Positions 17,432 through 26,238 of a stretch of DNA of 64,000 bases are shown here, one piece after another. Every line of letters begins with the position of its first letter. Positions within the stretch are counted from its first letter, which is position 1. Where the stretch lies: the NCBI RefSeq assembly GCF_001633165.1, contig NZ_CP015418.1, forward strand, positions 3,534,001 to 3,598,000. The letters run 5' to 3'. A model generated the notes under the pieces. That model was not told the DNA's origin, did no database searches, and worked only from the letters and a program-made list of their open reading frames with translations. Source of the DNA: Rhodovulum sulfidophilum DSM 1374. GTDB lineage: Bacteria; Pseudomonadota; Alphaproteobacteria; Rhodobacterales; Rhodobacteraceae. Both the position numbers and the translations under genes were made by a program.

Positions 17432-18904
17432 ATGGGGGCTTTGGTGCAGAAAACAGGCAGGATGACGGCGCGTCTGGCTCTGGTTGCGGCGCTGGCTGCG
17501 GGCGGGGCTGCACTCGCCCAGGACGACGGCAATGTCGTGACCAAGCAATACGACAATGGCGGCATCTACGAGGGCACCTTCAAGAACGGCAAGCAGGACG
17601 GCACCGGCACCTACCGGCTGCCCAACGGCTATGAATATTCGGGCCAGTGGGTCGACGGCCGGATCGAGGGCAAGGGCATCGCGCGCCTGGTCAACGGCTC
17701 GGTCTACGAGGGCGAATTCACCGACGGCAAGCCCGACGGCACCGGCAAGATCACCTTCGCCGATGGCGGCACCTACGAGGGCGAATGGCAGGATGGCAAG
17801 ATCACCGGCACCGGTGTCGCGGTCTATGCCAATGGCGTCCGCTACGAGGGCGAGTTCCGCAATGCCGTGCATCACGGCATCGGCAGGATGACCAGCCCCA
17901 ACGGCTATGTCTATGAAGGCAGCTGGGTCAACGGCGTCAAGGACGGCAAGGGCAAGATCACCTATCCCGGCGGGCGCGTCTATGAAGGCGAGATGAAGCA
18001 GAACCAGCGCTCGGGCAAGGGCACGCTGACCACGCCCGAGGGGCTGAGCTATTCCGGGTCCTGGAAGGATGGCGAGATGAACGGTCTCGGCACCCTGACC
18101 CAGCCCAATGGCGACATCTACGAGGGCCAGTTCGTCAATGGCGAGCGGCATGGCAGTGGCAAGGTCACCTTCGCCAATGGCGATGTCTACGAGGGCGAGT
18201 ACCGCAACGACAAGCGCCACGGCAAGGGCACGCTGATCGGCGCCGACGGCTACCGCTACGAGGGCGACTGGGTCGCGGGCCGGATCGAGGGCGAGGGCCG
18301 GCTCACCTATCCCGACGGCGCGGTCTATGAAGGCCAGTTCCGCGCCGACATGCCCGACGGCACGGGCAAGGTCACCTATGCCGACGGCTCGACCTATGAG
18401 GGCGAATGGACCGGCGGCGTGATCGGCGGCGCGGGCAAGGCGACCTTCCCCGACGGGCTGGTCTATGAGGGCCAGTTCAAGGACGCCGCCTATAACGGCA
18501 AGGGCACGATGACCCATGCCGGCGGCTACAGCTATACCGGCGACTGGAAGGGCGGGCTCCGCCATGGCGAGGGCACCGCGACCTATGCCGACGGCTCGGT
18601 CTATTCGGGCGGCTTCGTCGAGGGCCAGCGCGAAGGTCAGGGCACCATCACCATGCCCGACGGGTTCAGCTATACCGGCGGCTGGAAGGCCGGCAAGTTC
18701 GACGGCAAGGGCCGCGCGACCTATGCCAATGGCGACGTCTATGAGGGCATGTTCTCGGACGGCCGCTACGAGGGCAAGGGCGTCATGAAATATGCCGATG
18801 GCGAGATCCGTTCGGGCACCTGGACCAACGGGATGCTGACGACCACCCCCGAGGACACGACCGACCGTCCGGCCGCACCGAACGCGCCGCTGCCCGCCGA
18901 CTGA
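17432..18904 (+). CDS. Exported MORN-repeat protein (19 repeats)
   Basis: This 490-residue protein is built almost entirely of MORN repeats. I count 19 copies of the Y-E/S/T-G-x-W/F core at a 23-residue spacing, from about residue 43 to 475, many with the variant DG-VYEGQF or NGD-YEGEF. The N-terminus carries a hydrophobic segment (TARLALVAALAAGGAALAQ) that looks like a cleavable Sec signal, so the repeats should be periplasmic or outside the cell. An internal ATG at 17462 would give a more compact signal peptide and may be the true start. MORN solenoids bind partners or lipids; no specific role can be assigned. The C-terminal 20 residues are Pro/Ala-rich. Confidence 0.85.
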   Translation: MGALVQKTGRMTARLALVAALAAGGAALAQDDGNVVTKQYDNGGIYEGTFKNGKQDGTGTYRLPNGYEYSGQWVDGRIEGKGIARLVNGSVYEGEFTDGKPDGTGKITFADGGTYEGEWQDGKITGTGVAVYANGVRYEGEFRNAVHHGIGRMTSPNGYVYEGSWVNGVKDGKGKITYPGGRVYEGEMKQNQRSGKGTLTTPEGLSYSGSWKDGEMNGLGTLTQPNGDIYEGQFVNGERHGSGKVTFANGDVYEGEYRNDKRHGKGTLIGADGYRYEGDWVAGRIEGEGRLTYPDGAVYEGQFRADMPDGTGKVTYADGSTYEGEWTGGVIGGAGKATFPDGLVYEGQFKDAAYNGKGTMTHAGGYSYTGDWKGGLRHGEGTATYADGSVYSGGFVEGQREGQGTITMPDGFSYTGGWKAGKFDGKGRATYANGDVYEGMFSDGRYEGKGVMKYADGEIRSGTWTNGMLTTTPEDTTDRPAAPNAPLPAD

Positions 18905-18972
18905 AGAGCGGCAACCAGCCGCCGCCCTGACGCCCTCCGAATGCCGCGCGGCACCCCTCGGGCGGGACGGGG

Positions 18973-20442
18973 CTACATGACCCCCTCGAAGGTCAGCGAG
19001 GCCCCCTTCAGCGGCTTTCGGTTGATCCGGTGCACCTCTCGCAGCATCCGCATGGCCGCGGACAGATGCCCGGCACTGTGGAAGGTCTCGTTTTCGTGGT
19101 CCATCAGGCCGGTCTCGAGATTCTGCATCAGCGCGCCGATCTGCGGGTATCGATCCGGATTGCGCCGGATCGCCCGGCCCAGCGGCGTGTGCCCGACAAT
19201 GGCCAGCCGGTTGACCACCACGCGATCGATATAGGGCCGGTGCTCGGCCAGAAACCGGGCCGTACACAGCACATCCTCGGCGGTTTCGCCCGGATAGCCG
19301 AGGATCGAGGTCATGCGTACGCTGATCCCGGCCTCGGAAGCATGCCGCACGAAGCGTGACAGGAGCTCGGCATTGGTGCCCCGTCCCATCGCGTTCAGCA
19401 CCCCCTGCGCCGCCGATTCGAGCCCGGTGGTGATGCGGGACAGCCCGGCGCGGCGCGCCGCCTTCAGCGCATCCGGCCCCAGCCCGTTCTCGCCATTGGA
19501 CTGGACATGGACCGAAGCCGTCCATTCGCAGCCCGGTGCCACGCTCTGGGCCTCGTCGATCAGCCCGTGCCAGACTGCGAGGTCCGAATTCAGCTTGAGA
19601 TCGAGAAAGGTGAAGATGCCGGTCCGGTGGCGGCGGCTTTGCCAGGCCATCTCGTCGCGCACATGCGCGAAGGACCGGCTGCGGAAAGTACGGCCCGACG
19701 TCGTCTGCACGTCGCTGCAAAAGGTACACACCCCCCAGCCGCAGCCCCGGCCGGTCATCATCGGCACGATCCGGTTGGGATAGCGGTCCCAGGGAAAGTC
19801 GGAATAGTCGGGAAAGGGCAACGCGTCGAAATCGGCGAAGGGCGCCGCCGGGACAAGCTCGGGCCGGTCGGGCGTGGCCAGCCCGGGCACCGCGCGCCCG
19901 TTGCCCGTGACGCTGTCGACAAGATCCAGCAGATGGCCCTCGGCCTCGCCGGCGAAGACACCGGAGATCCCCGGCAGGTCGAGCCAGTGCGCCGCGATCT
20001 CGGGCATGCCGAACATCGGCCCGCCGACGACCACCGGAACGCCGCAGCGCGCTGCCTCGGCCGCAATCGCACCGCAAACCTCACGATACATGCTGTAGGC
20101 CGAGATCAACAGCAGATCAGTGCCGCGATCGAGCGCATTCTGCACCTCGGCCAGGGTCGCGGTCTGAGCGCGCGCGCTGGCGGGGCTGCGGGCGGCGACG
20201 ACCTTCCGGCGCAGATCGCGCACCACCCGGGCGCCGCTGACCGCGGTGGCATGGCGCAGCACCGATTCGTAGTAGCCCAACGCATGCGGCCGGGTCACGC
20301 GCCGGTAGCTGCCGACCCCTACGGCAAAAGGCGAGATCACCGCGACCTCGTGCCCGGCCCGGCGCAGGATGGCGGCGATCTGGCCGACCGAAAGCGTTGG
20401 ATAACGGGAAAAATTATTCAGATCTACAATTGCAATGCGCAT
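18973..20442 (-). CDS. B12-binding-domain radical SAM protein
   Basis: This 489-residue enzyme has an N-terminal cobalamin-binding-like domain (MRIAIVDLNNFSRYPTLSVG, then the AAILRRAGHEV segment) and a radical SAM domain. The [4Fe-4S] ligands are Cys234, Cys239 and Cys242 in GRGCGWGVCTFC, the spacing used by the RGC-W-G-x-C-x-F-C subgroup. The chain continues with TFLDLKLNSD, SRITTGLESAAQGVLNAMGRG and SILGYPGETAEDV, the usual strand motifs. Substrates of such enzymes range from methylations to ring rearrangements, and none is implied by the neighbours. The start at 20442 has AAGG about ten bases upstream and a TATAAT box at 20466. It is monocistronic and convergent with the MORN gene. Confidence 0.88.
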   Translation of the reverse strand: MRIAIVDLNNFSRYPTLSVGQIAAILRRAGHEVAVISPFAVGVGSYRRVTRPHALGYYESVLRHATAVSGARVVRDLRRKVVAARSPASARAQTATLAEVQNALDRGTDLLLISAYSMYREVCGAIAAEAARCGVPVVVGGPMFGMPEIAAHWLDLPGISGVFAGEAEGHLLDLVDSVTGNGRAVPGLATPDRPELVPAAPFADFDALPFPDYSDFPWDRYPNRIVPMMTGRGCGWGVCTFCSDVQTTSGRTFRSRSFAHVRDEMAWQSRRHRTGIFTFLDLKLNSDLAVWHGLIDEAQSVAPGCEWTASVHVQSNGENGLGPDALKAARRAGLSRITTGLESAAQGVLNAMGRGTNAELLSRFVRHASEAGISVRMTSILGYPGETAEDVLCTARFLAEHRPYIDRVVVNRLAIVGHTPLGRAIRRNPDRYPQIGALMQNLETGLMDHENETFHSAGHLSAAMRMLREVHRINRKPLKGASLTFEGVM

Positions 20443-20968
20443 TTGACTTCAACCTTAGGTAAAAAATTATATCTGGGATTTCACAGAAATTGCCGAATTC
20501 CCGGAAAAAATTAACGGGAATCGGAGATCGGTCACAGTTTCAATTCCGTCGACACAAACACCCCCCTTCTCCGCGCCAAAAAATCCGGAAGAAATACTCC
20601 CCGAAAACCGAAACCGCGCAAAAGAAAAAGGCCGTGCGCAGCAAAAAGACGCAGCGTCGCACGACAAATCCGACCCGCCCAGTCTTTCCGGACTGAAGGG
20701 CGCTGTTTCGCAAATCAGCTGACGGCTGCAGTCCCCCTTTCCCCGGACACAGTTATCCTGCGGCCACGGTCACCGGGAAGGGCGCAGGCAGGGCACCAGC
20801 GACGTGGCCTTGGACGCCGCTGTCGAAGCTTTCAAGCGTGCGGGCCAGGCAAGCCAACCGAGTCTGAGAACTGCGTCACGGGTGCTGCAGAGGGCAGCCG
20901 ATCTCGAATGTCACCCCACGCTGCATTGAACCGATGTCACGAGCTCGTCACACAAGGGAGGCGGCCTC
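20443..20968. other. AT-rich intergenic region with promoter
   Basis: This is 526 bases without a convincing gene. The part nearest 20443-20560 is clearly AT-richer than the surrounding chromosome and carries the promoter for the radical SAM gene. The rest gives only short unrecognisable frames. It borders the defence-type island on the right. Confidence 0.5.
20466..20471 (-). promoter_or_regulatory. -10 box of the radical SAM gene
   Basis: The minus strand reads TATAAT, a perfect -10, 24 bases upstream of the ATG at 20442 in an AT-rich stretch. No clear -35 was found at 16-18 bases; GGCAATTTC is the nearest weak match. Confidence 0.5.
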
Positions 20969-21226
20969 GTGACTGAATTCGAGATTATCTTCGACGTGTT
21001 TGGTATCGGCGCATGCATCGTTGGCGCCATCCAGGTCACCATCGCCTACCGCTCTTCGATACGAGATGTCGAACCAGATCCGGAACGGGTTCGGCGATTT
21101 GTGGAACGGGGAATGGAGTTACGGCGGCAGGCACTGGAAGAATCGCGCGCAACCGACAGGCCGAGCGACGACGTCACCGAGCCAAAGTCTGCAGATCTTC
21201 CCACGCGGCAAGCGGATACTGATTGA
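20969..21226 (+). CDS. Small single-TM membrane protein, hypothetical
   Basis: This 85-residue protein starts at GTG, with AAGGGAGG about eight bases upstream, a strong ribosome site that fixes the start. The N-terminus has one hydrophobic segment (FDVFGIGACIVGAIQVTIAY, about residues 8-27), followed by a charged, probably cytoplasmic tail rich in Arg, Glu and Asp. I do not recognise a family. The last 53 bases overlap the 3' end of the M48 peptidase gene on the other strand. Confidence 0.55.
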   Translation: MTEFEIIFDVFGIGACIVGAIQVTIAYRSSIRDVEPDPERVRRFVERGMELRRQALEESRATDRPSDDVTEPKSADLPTRQADTD

Positions 21227-21914
21227 GCTCGTCCCGTATGCTGCGCCACTTCGGCATATTGTCGTCAAGGACCTTGATGAAACGCTCATCATGGCGCGGC
21301 GATATCAAGTGGGCGAGCTCATGCAGCAGTACGTACTCAATCGCCCGAACGGGTTTCTTCGCGAGCTCGAGGTTGAGCCAGACGATCTTCTTGTCCGGAT
21401 TGCAGCTCCCCCATTTCGTTTTCATTGGCCGGATGCCCCAAGCTTCGGTGGCAACGCCTAAGTGCGATGACCAATGCTCGAGCCGTGGAGCCACGTGCTC
21501 CCTTAGGCGAGCCTTGTACCAATTCTCCACACAACGCCTGCGTACTGCAGGCGTTGTGTCTGCCGGCACCGAATAGCGGAGCCGGTCACTGCCGATGAGT
21601 TCGATCCGGTGGACCTTCTTGTCCCAGTGGATCACATCCAGTCGAAGAGGCCGGCCGAAAACGAAGTGCGTCTCGCCGGAGACGTACTGCCGGCGAGTCT
21701 GGCGCTCCTGAGCGAGGAAACGGGCCTGTTTGCGGCGAACCCAATCCATTCTCGTGAGTACAGCCAGCTTGACGGCATCGAGACTGACGCTCAGCGGGGC
21801 GGCGACTCTGACCTGGCCATCAGGCGGATAGACACCGACATGGAGGTTCTTGATCGCCTTCCAGCGGACCTCGACCGGCGTCCCTCCGATGATGTGGTGT
21901 TCAGTATTCACCAT
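21174..21914 (-). CDS. M48/YgjP-type zinc metallopeptidase
   Basis: This 246-residue protein carries the zinc motif LLHELAHLISPRHDERF (HELAH plus a following H-x-x-x-F) and the upstream KWGSCNPDKKIVWLNLELAKKP block. That combination defines the YgjP/DUF45 group of M48-like peptidases, which is often encoded beside type I restriction-modification genes. Here it is the last gene of a minus-strand series after an HsdM fragment (21999-22340) and a 33-codon ORF; its ATG overlaps the end of that ORF by 14 bases. It looks intact while its presumed partners are not. The substrate is unknown. Confidence 0.85.
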   Translation of the reverse strand: MVNTEHHIIGGTPVEVRWKAIKNLHVGVYPPDGQVRVAAPLSVSLDAVKLAVLTRMDWVRRKQARFLAQERQTRRQYVSGETHFVFGRPLRLDVIHWDKKVHRIELIGSDRLRYSVPADTTPAVRRRCVENWYKARLREHVAPRLEHWSSHLGVATEAWGIRPMKTKWGSCNPDKKIVWLNLELAKKPVRAIEYVLLHELAHLISPRHDERFIKVLDDNMPKWRSIRDELNQYPLAAWEDLQTLAR

Positions 21915-22002
21915 GGTTCTTCAGTATCTGCAGCAGCGTTTCGACAGTGTCGGGATCCGAAATCTCAGCTTCTAGGCAGCGTCTGACTTTCTTTTCTTTC
22001 AT
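21901..22002 (-). CDS. Small ORF (33 codons) between HsdM fragment and peptidase
   Basis: The ORF reads MKEKKVRRCLEAEI followed by an acidic helix-like stretch ending NHGEY. It overlaps the stop of the HsdM fragment by ATGA at its start and overlaps the start of the M48 peptidase by 14 bases at its end, so translational coupling would carry ribosomes across all three. There is no independent Shine-Dalgarno. The product has no recognisable domain. It could be a genuine linker protein or an accidental frame at a deletion scar. Confidence 0.4.
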   Translation of the reverse strand: MKEKKVRRCLEAEISDPDTVETLLQILKNHGEY

Positions 22003-22340
22003 CGTATGACCGCGCCATCCGTGGGGGGCAGTCGCCCGTACAGCTTGGGGTACTTCGTCAGTGTGGCCTCAGTCAGCGCCTCCTCGGCTTCCTTGACAGC
22101 TTTCTTCGCCGCCGTCTCGGCCGTCATAAGCTTGGCCACCTGTTTCAGCAGCTTGGCCTCCTCCGGCTCGGCCTCGTCAGATTTCTGGCGTTCTTTGACG
22201 GAGGCGGCGGTTAGCTTGCCCGCCTCCGTCAGCGCATCGGCCAGGAGGCCGCCCTCAACCCCGTGTTCCTCGACCAGCTCCTCGATCTCGCGGCCCAGTT
22301 CCTCGGCCTTGGCCTGCGCATCATCGACGGCCTGCTGCAT
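21999..22340 (-). pseudogene. HsdM (type I methyltransferase subunit) C-terminal-region fragment
   Basis: The 113-residue frame (AQAKAEELGREIEELVEEHG, then GGLLADALTEAGKLTAASVK, AAKKAVKEAEEAL and TKYPKL) matches the coiled-coil region near the C-terminus of type I restriction-modification M subunits as I know them. The catalytic N-6 methyltransferase part is absent and the usual terminal part after KYPKL is replaced by a short unrelated tail. Just upstream (22341-22363) the DNA switches to a helicase fragment on the other strand. It cannot methylate DNA by itself. Confidence 0.6.
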
Positions 22341-22363
22341 TTCAGGAAAGAGAGGAGGATACT

Positions 22364-22936
22364 AAATCTGAGGTCTTCGTCTCGCAAATCGTGCAGCCTC
22401 TACTGCAAGAGGGCCAGAGCCTACTAGTCTTCACTGAATATCGTGCAACTCAGGACTACTTGCGCAAGACCATCGAGGACTCAATGCCTGGCGTCGTGTG
22501 TCGCACAATCAATGGCTCACTTGGCCTGGAGGAGAAAACTGACGCTGTACAGGCATTCAATACTGGCCAAGCCCGGGTGATGATATCGACCGAGGCCGGT
22601 GGCGAAGGCCTAAACTTGCAAGAGTCTTGCCATGTCATGGTGAACTACGACCTACCGTGGAACCCGTCGCGACTGGTGCAACGAATTGGTCGCCTCTATC
22701 GATACGGCCAGACACGACGGGTACAGGTATTGAACCTGCAGTCGGACGATGGCTTCGATTCAGCTGCGTTGAACTTGATGCTGGACCGAGTGACGACCAT
22801 TGCGCATGAGATGGCCGCCGTAGCAGCAGATAGCAGGGATGCCCTGGCTAGCACGCTGCATTCGCAACATGAATCCACACTGCATTTGCGCAACAACGCC
22901 GGACTGAACCGAGAAAATGGAACGGCCGGGCCTTGA
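22364..22936 (+). pseudogene. SNF2-type helicase, C-terminal domain fragment
   Basis: The frame is open through 22346-22390 (the ORF's first start codon is GTG at 22391). It reads the second RecA-like domain of an SNF2/helicase protein: SLLVFTEYRATQDYL (motif IV region), MISTEAGGEGLNLQESCHVM (motif V) and DLPWNPSRLVQRIGRLYRYGQ (motif VI with its arginine finger). The N-terminal ATPase half with Walker A and DEAH is missing, and after DSRDALAS (about 22856) the frame runs into IS-end sequence. Such helicases are common in phage-defence islands, so this fits the neighbouring HsdM remnant. It should be inactive. Confidence 0.75.
22886..22900 (+). mobile_element. IS5-family terminal repeat, isolated end
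   Basis: TTGCGCAACAACGCC is the exact reverse complement of the IS end at 692-706. It lies right where helicase similarity ends, and no transposase sequence accompanies it. It marks an old insertion or IS-mediated deletion. Confidence 0.6.
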
Positions 22937-24052
22937 TCTTGGTGATCTTCAGCGTCTTCATCACGAAATTTTCGTAGATTGGTTCGCTAATTCCGATGCG
23001 GAGATTGCGCAAGAAATTCCATTCGAAGGCAAGCATGGCGCAATGCACCCAGCGGCGCTTCGAGGACCAATCGACATTGCCGGGCCGCGCACAGCGGGGC
23101 GCTGCCCGCGCGCGGGCCGTGGAGGTCGGACATGCACACCTCCCCACTTCCGAGCAGGTCGCTTCGACGAAATCTCCGGCCGCCGCAAACCGGGCATGGT
23201 GCCTTGCCGGTCCGGCACGCCTCGCCAATCCGGCGCGGCATGATCCCGATCCCGTCGTGACGCCTTTACCGGCACCTGCCCGTCGCACGCCCTGCCTGCA
23301 CGCCAAGGCAGCCTCCGCAGAAGACCAATATCGCGGGCCTGAACTCCGCCACGGGCCGAAAACTGCGCGTTCGGCGCGACAAGCCCGAAGATACGAGGCC
23401 GCAACCGGCGAAGGGATCGGGCGCCGCCCGCCCTCATCCCTGCCGGGAGGCACCCCCGGGAAATGAAGGCCGCTCCACCATGCCGCATGTCAGCTTGCGT
23501 CCGGCATGACAATCAGGCCGGGACAGATCGCCGGACTGCGGCCTGGCATCGACGCCTCTTCACGCCAGACGCCATGACGCCGGGCCCGGCGCCTCATATC
23601 AGACGACATCTGGCAGAACAGCACCTAGGGACCGATGATCGCAGCCCATCCCGACCTCGAAAGCTCGCGGGCCGGGAAGGCGGGTCTTGCGGAACCTTGC
23701 CCTGCGCGGGCGGACCGCCCGCATCATCCCCCCAGGCGCGCGGATCCCCCTCCCGACCGGACACACGTCTGGGGCCCGGCCGCGCGACTACCTGCCTGCT
23801 GCGCCGTCCTCCCCGTCGCGACCTGTCGGCGCGGCCACGCGATGGATCGGGATAGCGGCCATAAGCTTCAGCGACGCCGGGCGCGCCATCCCTCCTCCGT
23901 GCCCATGTCCTTGTCCAGCTCCACGCTCCGGCGCCGCCCACCCGGGGCCCGGGCCACCTCCTCCGGAATTCGATCAATTCCAGGTGCCGGGCATGGGCGG
24001 CCCGCGCGGGGCGCCTATATTCATCGTCAACTCAAGCAATGGAGGTGCGTCC
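22937..24052. other. Long non-coding or decayed stretch
   Basis: This is 1.1 kb with no recognised gene. On the minus strand around 22900-23070 a short, less GC-biased reading (WNFLRNLRIGISEPIYENF, then VMKTLKITKIKARPFHF) looks protein-like but matches no family I know. The remainder gives Arg/Pro/Ala-rich shadow frames. The region lies between the helicase fragment and msrA. Confidence 0.45.
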
Positions 24053-24703
24053 ATGTTTTCCCTTCTGGGCCGAAAGACCGATATGGTGCGCGAAGCCGAG
24101 GCGCTGAAAGGCCGTCCCGAGCCGATCGCCACCGCCGAGACCCACCATATCTTCGGGCGCCCGCTGAAGGCGCCGGTCCCCGAGGGGATGGAAGAGATCG
24201 TCTTCGGCATGGGCTGTTTCTGGGGCGTCGAGCGGCTGTTCTGGAAGCTGCCGGGGGTCTGGATGACCGCGGCGGGCTATGCCGGCGGCTTTACCCCGAA
24301 CCCGACCTATGAGGAGATCTGCACCGGGCGCACCGGCCATGCCGAGGTGGTGCGTGTCGTCTACGACCCGGCCGAGATCCCGCTCGAGCGGCTGCTCCGC
24401 ACCTTCTGGGAGGGCCACGACCCGACCCAGGGCATGCGGCAGGGCAATGACCGGGGCACGCAGTACCGCTCGGTCATCTTCACCCAGACCGAGGCGCAGA
24501 CGGCCACCGCCGAAGCCAGCCTCGCGGCCTATCAGGACCGCCTGAGGGCGGCGGGCCACCGCGCGATCACCACCGAAATCCGGGCCGCGCCGCCCTTCTT
24601 CCATGCCGAAGCCTATCACCAGCAATACCTTGCCAAGAATCCGGGCGGTTATTGCGGGCTCGGCGGCACCGGGGTAGCTTGTCCCGGGGGGGAGGACACC
24701 TGA
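24053..24703 (+). CDS. msrA: Peptide methionine (S)-S-oxide reductase MsrA
   Basis: MsrA repairs oxidised methionine (S-sulfoxide form) in proteins. It has 216 residues with catalytic Cys55 in [14 protein letters not shown]; the C-terminal recycling cysteines lie in [24 protein letters not shown]-like [21 protein letters not shown] and YHQQYL are typical. The start at 24053 follows GGAGG with good spacing; the longer open frame upstream runs through decayed DNA. A P-loop kinase-like gene follows after 24 bases and may be co-transcribed. Confidence 0.95.
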   Translation: MFSLLGRKTDMVREAEALKGRPEPIATAETHHIFGRPLKAPVPEGMEEIVFGMGCFWGVERLFWKLPGVWMTAAGYAGGFTPNPTYEEICTGRTGHAEVVRVVYDPAEIPLERLLRTFWEGHDPTQGMRQGNDRGTQYRSVIFTQTEAQTATAEASLAAYQDRLRAAGHRAITTEIRAAPPFFHAEAYHQQYLAKNPGGYCGLGGTGVACPGGEDT

Positions 24704-24727
24704 TCCCGAAGGCTTTCGGCGAGGACC

Positions 24728-25285
24728 ATGGGGATGCGCATTCACATCACCGGCGCCAGCGGTGCGGGCTGTTCGACGCTTGCGCGGGGACTGGCCATCC
24801 GCCTTGCCTCGCAGTGTTTCGACACTGACGATTTCTACTGGCATCCCTCCGATCCGCCCTTCACCCGCAAGCGTCGACCCGAAGAGAGGCTGGCGCTGAT
24901 GAAGGAGGTGTTCCTGCCGCGTCCCGACTGGATCCTGGCCGGGTCGCTGCTGGGCTGGGGCGACCCGCTTGCGCCCTGGTTCAGCCATGTGGTGTTCCTG
25001 ACCCTGCCGCCCGCGCGGCGTCTGGCGCAACTGCGTCGGCGCGAACGCCTGCGCTATGGCGATGCGATCCTGCCGGGCGGGCCCCGGGCAGAGGCGCATC
25101 AGGCCTTCATGGATTATGCGATGGGCTACGATTTCCCCGACTTCACCGGGCGCACCCGGCTCAAGCACGAGCTCTGGCTCGAAGAGATGCCCTGTCCGGT
25201 GATCCGGCTCGACGCCTCCGCACCGCCCGCGGCGCTGGTCGAGACGGCGATCGCGGCGCTTGACCAGACCGTCGGCGCGGCCTAG
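24728..25285 (+). CDS. P-loop NTPase (adenylate kinase-like, DNA topology modulator type)
   Basis: This 185-residue protein has a variant Walker A, ITGASGAGCSTLARGLA, and a later DTDDFYW block that resembles small AAA_17/AAA_18 kinases. The RRRERLRYGDAIL region probably forms the LID. The substrate is unknown; nucleotide or small-molecule kinase activity is a guess. A second ATG six bases in (24734) has better spacing from the GAGG and may be the real start. It is probably in one unit with msrA upstream, 24 bases away. Confidence 0.75.
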   Translation: MGMRIHITGASGAGCSTLARGLAIRLASQCFDTDDFYWHPSDPPFTRKRRPEERLALMKEVFLPRPDWILAGSLLGWGDPLAPWFSHVVFLTLPPARRLAQLRRRERLRYGDAILPGGPRAEAHQAFMDYAMGYDFPDFTGRTRLKHELWLEEMPCPVIRLDASAPPAALVETAIAALDQTVGAA

Positions 25286-25326
25286 GCGCTGGATCCTGTT
25301 TTCAGACCATCCGAAAGGCCGCCCCG

Positions 25327-26205
25327 ATGCCCACCTATTCCGCGCTGACCACGCTGACCGCCAAGGAAGCCGCCGAGGCGCTGGCCGAGGCCATTGAGGA
25401 GCGGCTCGAACCCGAGCCGATGGGCGTGGGCGTCTTCGAGATGGAGGACGGCTCGGGGCTGTGGGAACTCGGCGCCTTCTTCACCGAGGCGCCCGACGAG
25501 GCCGGGCTGGCGCTGCTGGCGACGCTTCACGGCGCGCGTCCCTTCACCGTGTCCGAAGTGCCCGAGACCGACTGGGTGGCCAAGGTCCGGCGCGATCTGG
25601 CCCCGGTCGAGGCCGGACGGTTCTTCCTTTACGGCAGCCACGATGCCGACCGTGTCCCCGAAGGCCCGGTGCCGCTGCTGATCGAGGCCTCGATGGCCTT
25701 CGGCACCGGGCATCACGGCACCACGCTGGGCTGCCTGCGCGCCGTCGACCGGCTGGCCGAGGCGGGCTTCGCGCCGCGCTCGGTCGCCGATATCGGCTGC
25801 GGCACGGCGGTTCTGGCGATGGCGGCGGCGCATCTGTGGCAGGTGCCGATCCTCGCCTCCGACATCGATCCGGTGGCGGTCGAGGTGGCCGCGACCAATG
25901 TGGCGGCCAACGGGCTGTCCGAGCGCATCCGCTGCCTCGAGGCGACCGGTTTCGATCATCCCGCGCTGGCGGCCGAGGCGCCGTTCGGGCTGATCTTCGC
26001 CAATATCCTGAAGGCGCCGCTGATCGATCTGGCCCCCGAAATCGCAGTAGGACTGGCGCCCGGCGGTGTTGCGATCCTGTCGGGGCTGCTGAACGAACAG
26101 GCCGGGGATGTGGCGGCGGCCTATACCGCCTGCGCGCTCGAGCTGAAGGACTCCGAGCAGATCGGCGACTGGACGACGCTGTGCATGCAGAAACCCGCCG
26201 CCTAG
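25327..26205 (+). CDS. prmA: Ribosomal protein L11 methyltransferase
   Basis: PrmA adds methyl groups to ribosomal protein L11 using S-adenosylmethionine. The 292-residue chain has an N-terminal substrate domain and a Rossmann methyltransferase domain with MAFGTGHHGTTLGCL, VADIGCGTAVLAMAAAH (the SAM loop) and FANILKAPLIDLAPEI (the post-motif NIL-x-x-P-L). The ribosome site is weak. It follows the P-loop gene by about 40 bases. Confidence 0.94.
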   Translation: MPTYSALTTLTAKEAAEALAEAIEERLEPEPMGVGVFEMEDGSGLWELGAFFTEAPDEAGLALLATLHGARPFTVSEVPETDWVAKVRRDLAPVEAGRFFLYGSHDADRVPEGPVPLLIEASMAFGTGHHGTTLGCLRAVDRLAEAGFAPRSVADIGCGTAVLAMAAAHLWQVPILASDIDPVAVEVAATNVAANGLSERIRCLEATGFDHPALAAEAPFGLIFANILKAPLIDLAPEIAVGLAPGGVAILSGLLNEQAGDVAAAYTACALELKDSEQIGDWTTLCMQKPAA

Positions 26206-26238
26206 CTGCGCGGTCCGGACATCCGGCGGGACTGGAAG

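Noticed and set aside
17387..20077. Minus-strand frame of 896 codons opposite the MORN gene with a hydrophobic repetitive product
   Set aside because: Its regularity is simply the reverse complement of the 69-bp MORN repeat.
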